Position numbers and translations under genes: made by a program. Of a DNA stretch of 62,000 nucleotides, positions 38,531-47,914 are shown in pieces; within the stretch, counting starts at the first letter, position 1; each line of letters opens with the position of its first letter. The DNA comes from Prorocentrum cordatum (lineage: Eukaryota > Sar > Dinophyceae > Prorocentrales > Prorocentraceae), in assembly GCA_963575745.1 (NCBI GenBank), contig CAUYUJ010017659.1, positions 90,001-152,000 of the forward strand, read 5' to 3'. The notes beneath the pieces were generated by a model. It searched no databases and was not told where the DNA came from. It saw nothing but the letters and a program-made list of their open reading frames with translations.

Positions 38531-38695
38531 AGATTTTTGCTTAGCCAGTTCTGGCCAACCGCGCTTCGGCGTGACGCGCTATCCACGTCCCGTCAGCGTC
38601 CCGAGCCTTTCCCGGCCTCCCGTCCCGCGAAGCGAAGCGCCTTATCCGCTGAGCATGTCGCCGGGGTCACCGCCGCGACACGCTAAGCAAAAGTC
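38531..38695. mobile_element. TIR element 2 (MITE-like), relative of element 1
   Basis: Terminal inverted repeat GATTTTTGCTTAGC / GCTAAGCAAAAGTC (13 of 14 pairs). It shares CCAGTTCTGGCC, GGCCTCCCGTCCCGCG and CCGCGACACGCTA with element 1, so both belong to one family that has diverged. Confidence 0.7.
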
Positions 38696-38716
38696 CTTGA
38701 CTGGCGGCTTCCTACA

Positions 38717-38887
38717 GGGGGTACGAGTAGATGGGGTCAAAGGATCGTTCCGCATCGGCGATGCATCGGCGATGCGGCTCGACGTGGAGCCCAATTTTTT
38801 TCACGCCGACGTCGCCGATGCATTGCGGACGTCGCCGATGCTTTGGCGATGCGGCGCGATCCTTCGACACCATCTACTCGGACCCCC
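38717..38887. mobile_element. Long-hairpin TIR element 3
   Basis: Ends GGGGGTACGAGTAGATGG... and ...CCATCTACTCGGACCCCC form a terminal inverted repeat of about 31 bp with three mismatches. The arms continue inward as GATGCATCGGCGATGCGGC facing CGTCGCCGATGC, so almost the whole 171 bp can fold back, with an AATTTTTTTC loop region. A half copy is at 54059-54135. Confidence 0.75.
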
Positions 38888-39600
38888 TTTGGGGGGCCTC
38901 TCATCGCCCACGCAGGAGAATCATTCAACAACAACCCCAGAGATCCAGGCGCTCCATTTTTGTTCGTATTGGACGTTTTCGCTCAGTTTCGCCCCCCAGG
39001 ACCATCACAGATCGATCGGCTCGACACATGCCGTAGAGAGATTGTGTCTAGGGCTCCAGTAGTGATCTTTCTCGATTCTGCAGTTTTATCTCAATGCCGG
39101 GTCTGCGGGGCAGATTTTGCGAGGGAAGGCGATCCTGAGGCTTTTCGCCGTTTCGTTCCCAGCCGTTGGGGGTCCTTGCCCTGTGCCCCTCAAACAGGCC
39201 GGTCATAGATTGCCCTGGGCAAGGAGGCCCCGGTGTCCAGGACCGGGTTGGGCGACAGAGGGAGACAGGGGAGGTCGATATTATAGGACGCCTCCGGCGC
39301 AAGGAGGCACGGGGAGAACCAGCTACAAACGGCGCGAGGGTTCAGAACATCCTCGACGTTGGCCCCCCTTATGCTCTTCATGGTTGGGCGTTCCACCTGG
39401 GGACGTCATTGGTTATGCGGAATGTCCATAGGGGCCTTGGTCCCTCGTCGAAGGGGCCCATGTTCTTGACCCACCTTCTGAGGACCTCCTCTCGACTGTA
39501 CGTGAGCAGATTCGCTACCCCCCCGTGCATCACCCTCCTCTCGTCCGACCAGGCAGGATCCCGTTTCCCTCAGGGTCCCCTTTCCCTCGATTGCACGCAA
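38888..39600. other. Spacer with an F2-type fragment
   Basis: Near 39000 GGACCATCACAGATCGATCG followed by GCTCGACACATG matches family F2. The rest to 39600 has open frames without codon bias. Confidence 0.5.
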
Positions 39601-39722
39601 GAGTGACCCTTCGCCAGAGTGGCCTGCGGCGCAGGCCCACTGGGCCCCCCGCGCCCCAGCCAAAGCCGCGCACCGAGGGTCTCGCTTGCCCGGGGTCACG
39701 CCTGCGTGCACGCAGCCGATTC
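39600..39722 (+). repeat. Dispersed repeat R4, copy 1
   Basis: Shares GAGTGACCCTTCGCCAGAGT, AAGCCGCGCACC and GCAGCCGATT-type segments with 57208-57385 in the same order. Confidence 0.6.
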
Positions 39723-40275
39723 CCGCATGCGCAGGTGGTGTCGTCCATGGTGGGCCTGGCGGGTGGCAGGAGCACCGGATGGCCTCCCCGGGGTTGGCAG
39801 AACAACGACGGCGCGACGACGCTTAATCGTACCTCGGAAGCCTCTAGCGGGCCCCCTCGCCTCCACGACCGGGCGCTGTTCCGAAAGCAGGCCAAGATGG
39901 CCGCCCCCCCCCCCCCCGGGGGAGGATCCAGGTGCTGGCTGGTCTTGAGCAGAGCTTGGTTCGGGGCCCTTCCCCCGCCCCCCCTGCCTCTTGCTATGGG
40001 TTTTTCAATAGTTTCACTTCTTGGGCCATCCTGGAGGTCATCCGAGATCGCTCCGAAAAGATGCCTTACAAGAGCTCTTGGCGCATCCCACTTTTTCGAG
40101 GATGTCTCAAGCGAAACGCCCATGCTGGTGGAGCCGGCTCTGGATTTGATCCTCGTCTTCATGATCTCCATCACCCTCATGCTCCTGCTCTCCTCCTCGT
40201 CCCATTCCCCCACCTCTCCGTCCTTAACGGTGGTCGGAGGGTTGCTCTGCCTCCATTTCCTTAGGAAAAGGAGAG
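39723..40275. other. Spacer, nothing recognised
   Basis: Includes a C run at 39905 and pyrimidine-rich stretches. No exon or repeat family is supported. Confidence 0.5.
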
Positions 40276-40690
40276 ATGGAGGATGGAGTAAAGGAGGAGG
40301 GAGGAGAAGCAGGAGGATGATAATAATAACAGAGCGTGAGCAAAAGTAATCAGGACAGAAGAGAACCATGAGGGGGGAAGGAGAAGAAGAGGATGGAAGA
40401 GAGCGAGGAGGGGGGGACGGCGGAGGGCCCTCGAAACCATCTCGTTTCCTCCTCCTCCTCCACCTCCTCCTACTCATTCTCCTTCTCCTCCTCCTTCACC
40501 TCCTTCCCCTCCTCCTCTTCCTCCTCCTCCTTCTGTTCCTCCTCCTCCTCCTCGTCATCTTCCTCCTCCTCTTTCTCGCCTTCTTTCTCCGTCTGCTTCC
40601 TCCTCCTCCTCCTCGTCGGTCTCCTCCTCCTCTTCCTCCTCCTCCTCATCTTTCTCCTACTCCTCTTGTTCGTCCTCCTCCGATACTCAA
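40276..40690. repeat. Purine tract switching to CTC pyrimidine tract
   Basis: GGAGGAGGGAGGAGAAG-type purines at 40276-40435, then (CTC)n pyrimidines 40445-40690 on the same strand, an inverted purine/pyrimidine arrangement. The CTC tract ends where LINE 2 begins. Confidence 0.9.
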
Positions 40691-40729
40691 GCCCAGCCTC
40701 ACGATACATATCAGAATGACCAGGCTGAG

Positions 40730-42680
40730 CACCCCGTCTTTTTTTTGGGCAATGATCTGTGGCACTCTTGTGCACCAGGCTGGTCGCAGGCGCACCATGC
40801 AGCTTCAATCAAGGAATGTTTGGCTTTCGAGGTCGACCCCAAGGCTGTCGCCGACGTGGGGAACTAGTACGCCAAGTGGGCCACCAACCTTGAGGAGTTC
40901 TACATCCAGGGCCACAACATCCCCATGGAGAAGAGTCGGTCTCACAGAGGACGCGCTAGGGCGAGACCGTTTCGGTTCGCACCCATCAAAGGGGGCCAAG
41001 GATTATCATATTCAGACCGACCCAGCTGTCAAATGGTGGACCCAACTCGTTCCTCATCTTCAGGAACTGGTGCGAGCGGATGGAGATGGAAGTAGAGAGC
41101 GGTTGCTAGTTGCACGCGTCAGGGAGATGATCGCCACTATACCTACATCTACTGCTCTTCCCTTGTCAGCCTCTTCTCGGTGCAAATTGAGTGGTATCTT
41201 GCACAAAATACAGGATTGCGATCTGGCGCAGAGGAAGAGTCTGCTGCAAACGGTTGAGAACAATGCAGCACGTGCACAGCGTTTCTCAACCACGGCAGCG
41301 CGAAGAGATGTTGATGCATGGGTTATTTCGGCGTCTTCGACTTCACCTGGCAGGCTGTATGATTTTATCAGACATCCCGCAGTCACCAGCAACGAGATCG
41401 CTGCAGCGCAGAATGTGATCACCAACCCGCTAGAAATCATGAAGGTCAGAAAGGAATGGTTGCAGCAACAATGGGCTAGTACTCGATTTGTTCCAGCCAG
41501 AGTTGTCGATGCCTACCACCGCGTGCAGAGGAAGACAAAGGACACCGACCTAGAGCCCATCTCCGCGGAATCTCTTAGGAGGATCCTTATGAGTATTTTT
41601 CTTACGAAAGCTAGAGGATGCGAAGCTCTCAGCATCAACGACCTACGCCGGCTTCCTGATGGTGGGCTCCAAGATCTCATTAATTTGCACCATCAAGTGG
41701 AGCAGCGAGTTCCATGGCCTTGGCAGCTTCTGGCGGTCTTTATCAGTCTCTTGCCTAAGTCGACGGAAGGATCTCATTCACATGGAAGTCTTTTGGGACC
41801 TCGAGGCTTTCTATGACTCCCTGAACTGGCTGTGCCTCATGGGCTCGGCAGACGATCTTGACTTTTCCCCGCGCGCCCTTACCCTCACCATGCAGTAGTG
41901 TTTCGCTCCCCGCATCCTCAAGGAGTCGGGGAATTTCTCGTACCCGATTCAGCCGCAATGTGCAATGGTGGCGGGCTTGCGTTCTGCAGTGGGTCTTTCA
42001 AGATGTAGTCGTTATCGCACGCTGGAGAGAATGCTCAGTTCTTTCAGACCAGTCACAGTCAGGTCGTAGGTGGGTGCTTTGAATGCGAGAATAGTTGCAC
42101 CAGAGAAGTTTGCGGTCAAGCAGCTCGTTGGTGTTTCTACATTGCTATCGGAGTCGCGCAAGAAGCTGGACCTCACCATCTCACCCAAGTCAGTCATCTT
42201 CAGCTCCAGCAAGGCGGCGGGCTTGCTGCTCGAGTCCAGGCTGAAGACTCTCGGCGGCAAGGTCCTGCTCAAGGAGGTGACCGTGGATCTTGGCATCGAT
42301 CGAGCGCGTATTCCAGGAGGCAAGGCTTGGCGCAACAAGAGAGCTGAAAAGGCGCGGCTCAGGTTCACCAAGATTGCCAATATTCCCCGAGGAAGGTTGG
42401 CCCACAAGAGGATTGCTTTGCGTTTGGCGACCACGGCTGCCATACCGTGTGTTTCCTACGCTGGCAAAGTTGACGGTACTCCACTTACAGTGCTGCTGCA
42501 GTGGCGGCGTACAGTGGGAGGCTGCCTGAAGCGTGCCACTGCGCAGAGGTCGCTGACAATTCAGCCTCAGTTGGACATGGGGCGCAAGGATCCAGCCATC
42601 ACGACGGCAATGGGCGTCATCAATTCGTGGTTCATGTTCCTGGAGACCTCACCTCTGACATCAACAGAGAGTTCATCACG
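40730..42680 (+). pseudogene. LINE 2 linker and reverse transcriptase, broken
   Basis: Linker: VDPKAVADVG, a stop, then YAKWATNLEEFYIQGHNIPM (frame change near 40985), then KWWTQLVPHLQELVRAD and AARRDVDAWVISASSTSPGR. RT: INDLRRLPDGGLQDLINLHH and WPWQLLAVFISLLPK near 41630-41760 correspond to the fingers (llPK motif). MEVFWDLEAFYDSLNW near 41780-41830 is motif A with the metal-binding Asp. APRILKESGNFSYPI and the following MVAGLRS (41910-41980) stand around motif B. The palm motif C (YVDD) should lie near 42055, where SQVVGG or a stop is read instead. After it, LDLTISPKSVIFSSSKAAGL and KVLLKEVTVDLGIDR (42160-42300) are typical downstream segments. Frameshifts and loss of YVDD make it inactive. 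Confidence 0.7.
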
Positions 42681-43310
42681 CGCGCGTGGAAAGGGTGGTC
42701 GCCGACCTCAAGGGCAGGAAGCCGTCCTCCCGCTTCTTCCATGCGAGGGGCATCTGCTCCGCCGTGGTCTGCCTCCTGCTGCGCTATGACTGGGGGCCTT
42801 TAGGGCCCTGGCATTGGCGCAGCCCTGACAACGTCGAGGTTTTTGTCCCGACCGAGAAACACACGGTCAGGGATCTGGATTTTTCTGATTGGAGATCGGT
42901 TTCTTCGTTCGATTCAGCGGCCCATGCGGCCGGCAGCCGGCAATTTTTTCAGATGGATTCCCTCACATGGATTCCCTCACATGGATTCCCTCACATGGAT
43001 TCCCTCAGAAGGTTTCTTAGGAGGCTCCGCAAGGATGGGGGCGACGCGTCTTCCGGAGCCCCCCAGGCGATTGCTACAGGCAACATTCTGGCCAGCCCAG
43101 AGGGCGCATGATATACATCCCGAGGTCGAGCCTCTCTGTCCCTGGTGTAAGTAGGCCCCCGAGCCCCCGAAGCACGCTCACTAGGAATGCCCTTGTAACC
43201 TAGAGTTAGAGTACTGTGCCCCGCAGGCTTAAATTGATCGTGATAGGGAAGAGTGCGAGAACCTACCCTGCTTTTGGCGTCGTGGTTTAATTCCAGCAAA
43301 CTTGATCACC
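42680..43310 (+). pseudogene. LINE 2 post-RT region with Cys/His finger
   Basis: ERVVADLKGRKPSSRFFHAR and YDWGPLGPWHWRSPDNVEVF continue the element after the RT. A 15-bp unit ATGGATTCCCTCACA is repeated four times at 42953-43012. CPWCK near 43135, then HAH and REECENLPCFWRRGLIPANL near 43230-43310 give a C-x2-C, H, C arrangement before a conserved CFW-RGL-P motif. Confidence 0.55.
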
Positions 43311-43559
43311 CCCTTGACGAACATCCTCCTCTGAACCTCGACCTCTCCTCGTGGGGCCTCTCGTGTTCCTCTCTTGTGGTGTTGGGAGCTGGCGATGCCA
43401 GCAGGGGGGTGGTCATTCTCCGGGCCCGCTGCTGAAGCGAGTAGGTTGGGCGGCCCGAATCTTCCAAGACGGGCCCCACAGCCACCGGAACAACATGCGA
43501 TAATCAAAGTCCCGGGGAGGGCCTCTGGAGCTCAAGCAGTCAACCAGCAGGGGTGGGTT

Positions 43560-43960
43560 CCGTGCCTTCTTTGTCGTCCTCCAGGCGACGGCAACCTACG
43601 CCTTTTTTTGTCGCCCGCCAATATGTTACTGATATCACGTATGTTCTGATGAATTCCAACAAGCTCCGCCGAGGGGTTATGCCCGAATCTTATCATGCGG
43701 ACTGGCTGGCGATCGAACGAGTGCTCAGAGACTGTGCTGGCGTTCAGGTTGATTTTTTCTAGTGAATCCCACCTGTCCGCTGAGGAAGCCCAACAGAAGT
43801 GTTTCTCTCTTGTGCACTGGCATGCGAATAAGCAGGTAGATGAGCTCGCTGGCCTGAGAGCGGAGGAGGTACAGCTCCCTTACGCTCACTCAGATCGCGG
43901 GCCCGGGCCTTGTCCAAGCTGTGCCGTTCAGGGTTCGGAGGCACTTTGTCGGCGTCATGC
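43560..43960 (+). pseudogene. LINE 2 RNase H domain, broken
   Basis: VTDITYVLMNSNKLRRG and ESYHADWLAIERVLRD (43620-43740) match the central strand and helix of RNase H, including the TD with the catalytic Asp. After a frame change at about 43755, ESHLSAEEAQQKCFSLVHWH and ANKQVDELAGLRAEE (43755-43860) match the C-terminal sH...aN..AD.lA motif, although the expected AD is VD. RNase H would remove element RNA from RNA:DNA hybrids. Confidence 0.6.
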
Positions 43961-44190
43961 TGGATTCGGCTCGGCTCCGGGTCCCGGTGACAGGGTCTTG
44001 GGGGCGAGACCCAGAGTCCCCGCGGGCCCAGAAATGCTCCTAAGCTTGACGAAGCGTGATGGAGTCCGAGCATCAGATCTCGAATCCTCCCAGACCCTTT
44101 TGGCAATGCTCACATTGCGACGGACGCACTGTGAGGAAGTTTTGTCTTGATTTTCTTCGGACCCCGTGCCCTGACAAATTTGCGACCGCC

Positions 44191-44525
44191 CCCCCTCGGC
44201 CTTGTATGGGAGTGAAACCCACCTCTCCCGCAGGATCCAGACGGGGAGTTTGGGGGGGCGTGTTTGTTGGTGGAGTTTGTGGACGTTACTCTGTTTTTCG
44301 GGTTGTGGGAGAGGGGCCAGGTCGCCCGAGGGCAGCAAATCACATCCCGTGGACGATATCATATTGCGGCGTTTCTGATGGGCAAACTCCCCCAGCAGAG
44401 AGCGCGAGCCACCGAAGGGAGTGCCAGAGCAAGGTGATAGTTCTGACCCCTCGGTGTTCAGGCCTGCCAATTCAGGTGGTCGGTGCCTCTTGTTTCCCTC
44501 CCCCGCGCTCTCGCTCTCCTCCAGT
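44191..44525. other. Spacer at the 3' side of LINE 2
   Basis: No coding bias. May include the 3' untranslated region of LINE 2. No poly-A tract seen. Confidence 0.4.
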
Positions 44526-44529
44526 CAAA

Positions 44530-44845
44530 AACTTGTTCGTCCTCCTCCTCGTCGTCCTCCCCCTCATCCTCCTCCTCCTCCCGGTCTGCCTCCTTCCCCT
44601 TCCTCCTCCTAGTCATCCTCCTTTTCCCCTTTCCTCTTGCTCCTGTTCCTTTTCTTTCTCGTCCTCCTCCCCCTCCCCTCCTCACCTTCTTCTGTTGCTG
44701 TTGCTGCTCCTCCTCCTCCTCCTCCTCCTCATTCCTCCCCCCCTTCTCCTCCTCCTCCTTTTCCTCCTCCTCGTCCTCCTCCTCCTCCTCCTCTCCCTTC
44801 TTCCCTGGTCGTCGTTTTCGCCGTCGTCCTCCTCATGCGGAGGAG
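44530..44845. repeat. CTC pyrimidine tract
   Basis: Imperfect (CTC)n over 300 bp, with TTCC and CGTC slips. Confidence 0.93.
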
Positions 44846-45169
44846 TGGGGAGGATACTCAGGAATATGCTTGTGAACGTTCGGGGTGCGCGTATCCACAC
44901 CCACACGCATTCTTTGTGAGCGTTCGGAGAGTTCGCCTGCATTACATTTGATCGCGATGATGCTGCAAGTTCTTGCTCAACTATTCCATTTCACGCGCTT
45001 CCCGCTCATGCCGGGAAAAAGGTTTGAACACGCGCAGTCGGTTGGCCAGACAAGACTTCTCGCTGCGCGGAAGGAAGGACGAGGATAACCAGAGTAAGGT
45101 CGCACGCACTTTCAGACATTCCTCTCTCACTACTGGAAGCACCCCTCTCCAAAGACGAACGCCCCACGG
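44846..45169. other. Spacer, nothing recognised
   Basis: Unique-looking, less GC-rich. No exon signal. Confidence 0.5.
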
Positions 45170-45760
45170 GCCTGTCATTCGGGTGCGAGCCCCGTTCTGA
45201 AAAAGAATTGCCCTGCATCCTCCTGGGTAAAAGTTGCACCAGCATGATCGGATCCGATCGTGCCCCAGAGGTGTGCATCGAGAGTTCCGTGTTGCAGAGT
45301 CTCTGGCCCTTCCATGCTTGTAGTTCACAGGTGCAGAATACATGCGGGGCCACGAGTATGAAAGTTCGAGGGCGCCACACGCGAGAGCCCAATTCTGAAA
45401 AGAAGTCGCCCTCCAATCGCGAATATGCTACACAATGTGATTGCTAAAATTCCGTGCGGGCCACAGTTTTAAAATATACCGCCCGATATCATCGTAATGT
45501 TTCGAGTCTTTCGAGACGAATGTGCGCGTTGCTAATGCGAGAGCCACCGACTGGTAATTAGCGATTCGCTCTCCATCGTTGCTATTGAGCTATTGGAAGT
45601 TTTAATGCGAATGGGCGCGGCGCTGAGGCGAGAGCCGTATTCTGGAAATTGCCTGCCTTCCGTCATTGCAGCTGCTGCAGTCGTTTACGACGAATTTGCG
45701 CGGCGCTGGGGCGACAACCGTATTCTGGAAGCGACCCGCGTCCATCCGTGGGGTGCAGCA
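45170..45760. repeat. Degenerate repeat GCGAGAGCC...TTCTGAAA, five copies
   Basis: GCGAGCCCCGTTCTGAAAAA (45186), GCGAGAGCCCAATTCTGAAA (45381), GCGAGAGCCACCGACTGG (45537), GCGAGAGCCGTATTCTGGAA (45627) and GGCGACAACCGTATTCTGGA (45711) mark five diverged units, with CGACGAATTTGCGCGGC / CGACGAATGTGCGCGTTGC-type segments between them. Confidence 0.65.
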
Positions 45761-45765
45761 GTATC

Positions 45766-45880
45766 GGGCGACGAGATCCATGCATATCCACTGCCGTTGG
45801 CCAGGCCCGTCCTTGGCCCAGGGTGGGCCTCACCAGTGGCGGCGGACACGCACGTGTATATAGATTTTGTCGCTTTGGCG
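45766..45880. mobile_element. TIR element 4 (MITE-like), copy a
   Basis: GGCGACGAGATCCATGCATATC at the left end faces GTGTATATAGATTTTGTCGC at the right end, as an imperfect inverted repeat. The related element at 52649-52759 has better matched arms. Confidence 0.5.
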
Positions 45881-46074
45881 CTTGCGGAGGGTTGCTGCGA
45901 GGGTGTCCGCGGGACCCGCGCAGCGGTGAGTCCTTGGGCGACCGTCGGCCCCAGCCTTTCGGCGAGTTGGCCATGAACGCCAAATTTGGGGGTCTCGTCG
46001 TCTTGCCGGATGGCCTTGGCGGCAGCGAAAATGCAGCGCTGGCGTCTTGAGCCGTTTGCCGTGCCGCACGCCTT

Positions 46075-46205
46075 GTTATTTCCCCTCCTCCTTCTGCTCC
46101 TCTTCCTCCTCGTCCTCTTCCCCCTCCTCCTCCTCCTCCTCCTCCTCCTCCTCCTCCTCCTCCTCCTCCTCCTCCTCCTCCTCCTCCTCCCCCCTTCCCT
46201 TCCCT
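46075..46205. repeat. CTC tract
   Basis: Near-perfect (CTC)n from about 46083 to 46190. Confidence 0.95.
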
Positions 46206-46221
46206 TAATGTTTGACGCTTG

Positions 46222-46512
46222 ACGTATCCCCACCAGTCGTCAGCTTCACCCCCTCAGCTTCGCAGCTGCTATCTGAGTGGGCCGGCCGGCTTGCGCCTGT
46301 CTTAGTTAATTCGCCTAGTTCGCGTCCCGGACTTTGCTCTTGCCGCCTGACCGTCGTCTCGCGGCCGCGACCGAAAAAAGTATCCCCACCAGCAGGGGCG
46401 GCGTTCTCGTTGCTTTGTTTGTTCCCTTCGCATGTGGCATAGCCTGCCCCTGCTTGCCCGGCGTTCGACTTGATTCGTGCGCCTGCGTACCCAAAAGTAT
46501 CCCCACCAGCCC
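46222..46512. repeat. GTATCCCCACCAG tandem, three copies
   Basis: CGTATCCCCACCAG at 46224, AAAAAGTATCCCCACCAGC at 46376 and AAAAGTATCCCCACCAGC at 46494. Units are about 150 and 118 bp. Related copies at 28260 and 28346. Confidence 0.8.
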
Positions 46513-46524
46513 ATCCAGACACGA

Positions 46525-46710
46525 TCGGAGGTTTTCTTGAGGTTTCTTGGAGGCTATCTTGAGCCATGCTCGGCTAGAGGCTGTCTGAGGCTAAATTGAG
46601 CCACGCTCAGCTATGGTGGGGCCATATTGAGGCTGTCTTGACTTGAGGCTGTCTTGAGGCGCCTTGGAGGTCGGTTGGGGATTATCTTGACCCATGCTCG
46701 ACCTCCTGGG
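46525..46710 (+). repeat. Diverged TTGG/TTGAG array
   Basis: TCTTGAGCCATGCTCGGC, ATTGAGCCACGCTCAGC and TGTCTTGAGGC units. Looks like an aged relative of the TTGG arrays. Related words at 49850-49925. Confidence 0.5.
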
Positions 46711-46719
46711 ACCATTTTG

Positions 46720-46975
46720 GGGGTAGGAGGAGGAGGAGGAGGAATAGAGAAAAGGAAGAGGAGAGAGAGGAAGAGGAGGATGAGGAATGCGGTACGAGGA
46801 AGATGTTGGCGACGATGATGATGATGCTGGTGATGATGCTGATGGTGGTTGCGATGCTGATTATGGATATGATGCTGATGCTGCTGATGATGATCAGGAG
46901 GAGGAGGTGGAGGAGGAGGAGGAGGTGGAGGAGGAGGAGGAGGAGGAGGGAGGCAGGAGGCAGGAAAGGAGCAGG
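46720..46975. repeat. GGA and GATGAT tract
   Basis: GGAGGA runs flanking a GATGATGATGCTG block. Confidence 0.9.
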
Positions 46976-47044
46976 GAAGGCACGGACGATGACAAAGCGA
47001 ATGAGAAGTCGGGCTTTGGAGATATGTTGTTGCGAAAGGTTTTG

Positions 47045-47435
47045 GAAGGACGGCCACGGCCATCTTAGGGGTTGGCTTGGGTCTCCCGTGGGGCCTCTTG
47101 AGACACTCTTGGGGCCATCTTGGGGTTCGTTTTGGAGGTTTGGGGGCCCTCTTTGGCCTCAGTGGAGGGGTCTGAGAGGCCTCTTGGTATCTTGGGGCCT
47201 TCTGGGGCCGCTCTTGGGCGTCTCTTGGGCGCTCTTGAGGCCGTCTTGGGGCGCTCTTGAGCTCCTCTTGGGGCTCTCTTGGGGCATCGCAAATCGAAAG
47301 CGAAAAAACGAGAAGGCAAACAACCTTGTCTTTTTATAGTATTTGGAAGATACTGGATTGTTGGAGCGTGCCCAGACAAGAATGAAGGGCACTTGGAACC
47401 GATCTGGGGTTGTCTTGGAGCTTTTGGAGGTACGA
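47045..47435 (+). repeat. Helically phased TTGG array, copy A10
   Basis: TTGG units to 47285, core 1 relative at about 47285-47350 (contains GAGAAGGCAAACAACCTTG) and a possible core 2 relative at 47380-47420 (GGGCACTTGGAACCGATCTG). Confidence 0.7.
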
Positions 47436-47459
47436 AAGAGAACATTATGTGGGCGCTTG

Positions 47460-47800
47460 GAGGGGGGGCGGGTTGGAACCGAACCCCCCCCCCTGGATTG
47501 AAGGGTGGGGGGGGCTGAACTCCCGCCCCCCTCTCCCGTGACCGAGGGGGGGGGGGTTCGAATCCTCCCCACTCCCTTCTCTCTCTCTCTCTCTCTCTCC
47601 TCGGGCCGGCGCCGTCGTCGGCGGCGGCTGGCGGCGGCGGCGGGGAGCGACGATGAAGACTACATTTTCCTTTTCTGGGCTGGCGCAGGCGCCTGCGGCG
47701 GCTGGCGGCGGCGACGGCGGGGAGCGTCGACGAGGACGACGGCGACGACGATGACGACGATGCCGGCGACGACGTTGACGCTCCGCCACCGTGCCTCGGT
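47460..47800. repeat. G and C runs, CT repeat and GGC/GAC trinucleotides
   Basis: Alternating runs of 8-12 C or G at 47465-47555, (CT)n at 47577-47600 and GGCGGC / GACGAC blocks to about 47780. A GGTTCGAATCC word at 47550 resembles a tRNA B box but has no partner. Confidence 0.85.
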
Positions 47801-47914
47801 TTTCGGTCAGAGTCCTGATGGATGCCTCCTGTGTTCTCGTCGGAGGGCTCTCGGGGGCTTCTGAAGGGCATTTGTGAAGACTCCTGGTCGCCTCTTGAGC
47901 GACTCTTAGGGTCT

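Larger units (their letters stand above)
40690..44190 (+). mobile_element. LINE-type retrotransposon 2, 5'-truncated, with RT and RNase H
   Basis: Starts abruptly in the linker upstream of the RT, as expected of incomplete reverse transcription, directly after a CTC tract. It continues through RT, a linker, a Cys/His finger, an RNase H domain and a last Cys-rich finger near 44100-44150 (QCSHCDGRTVRKFC). Frames shift several times. It belongs to a different lineage from LINE 1: the RT signature is FWDLEAFYDS and RNase H is present. Confidence 0.75.

Noticed and set aside
40690-40710. CCGATACTCAAG as a spliced-leader remnant at the 5' end of LINE 2
   Set aside because: The middle of the leader is absent and the element is clearly truncated here.
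47545-47560. tRNA B-box-like GGTTCGAATCC
   Set aside because: No A box or cloverleaf can be formed in the adjacent G-run DNA.
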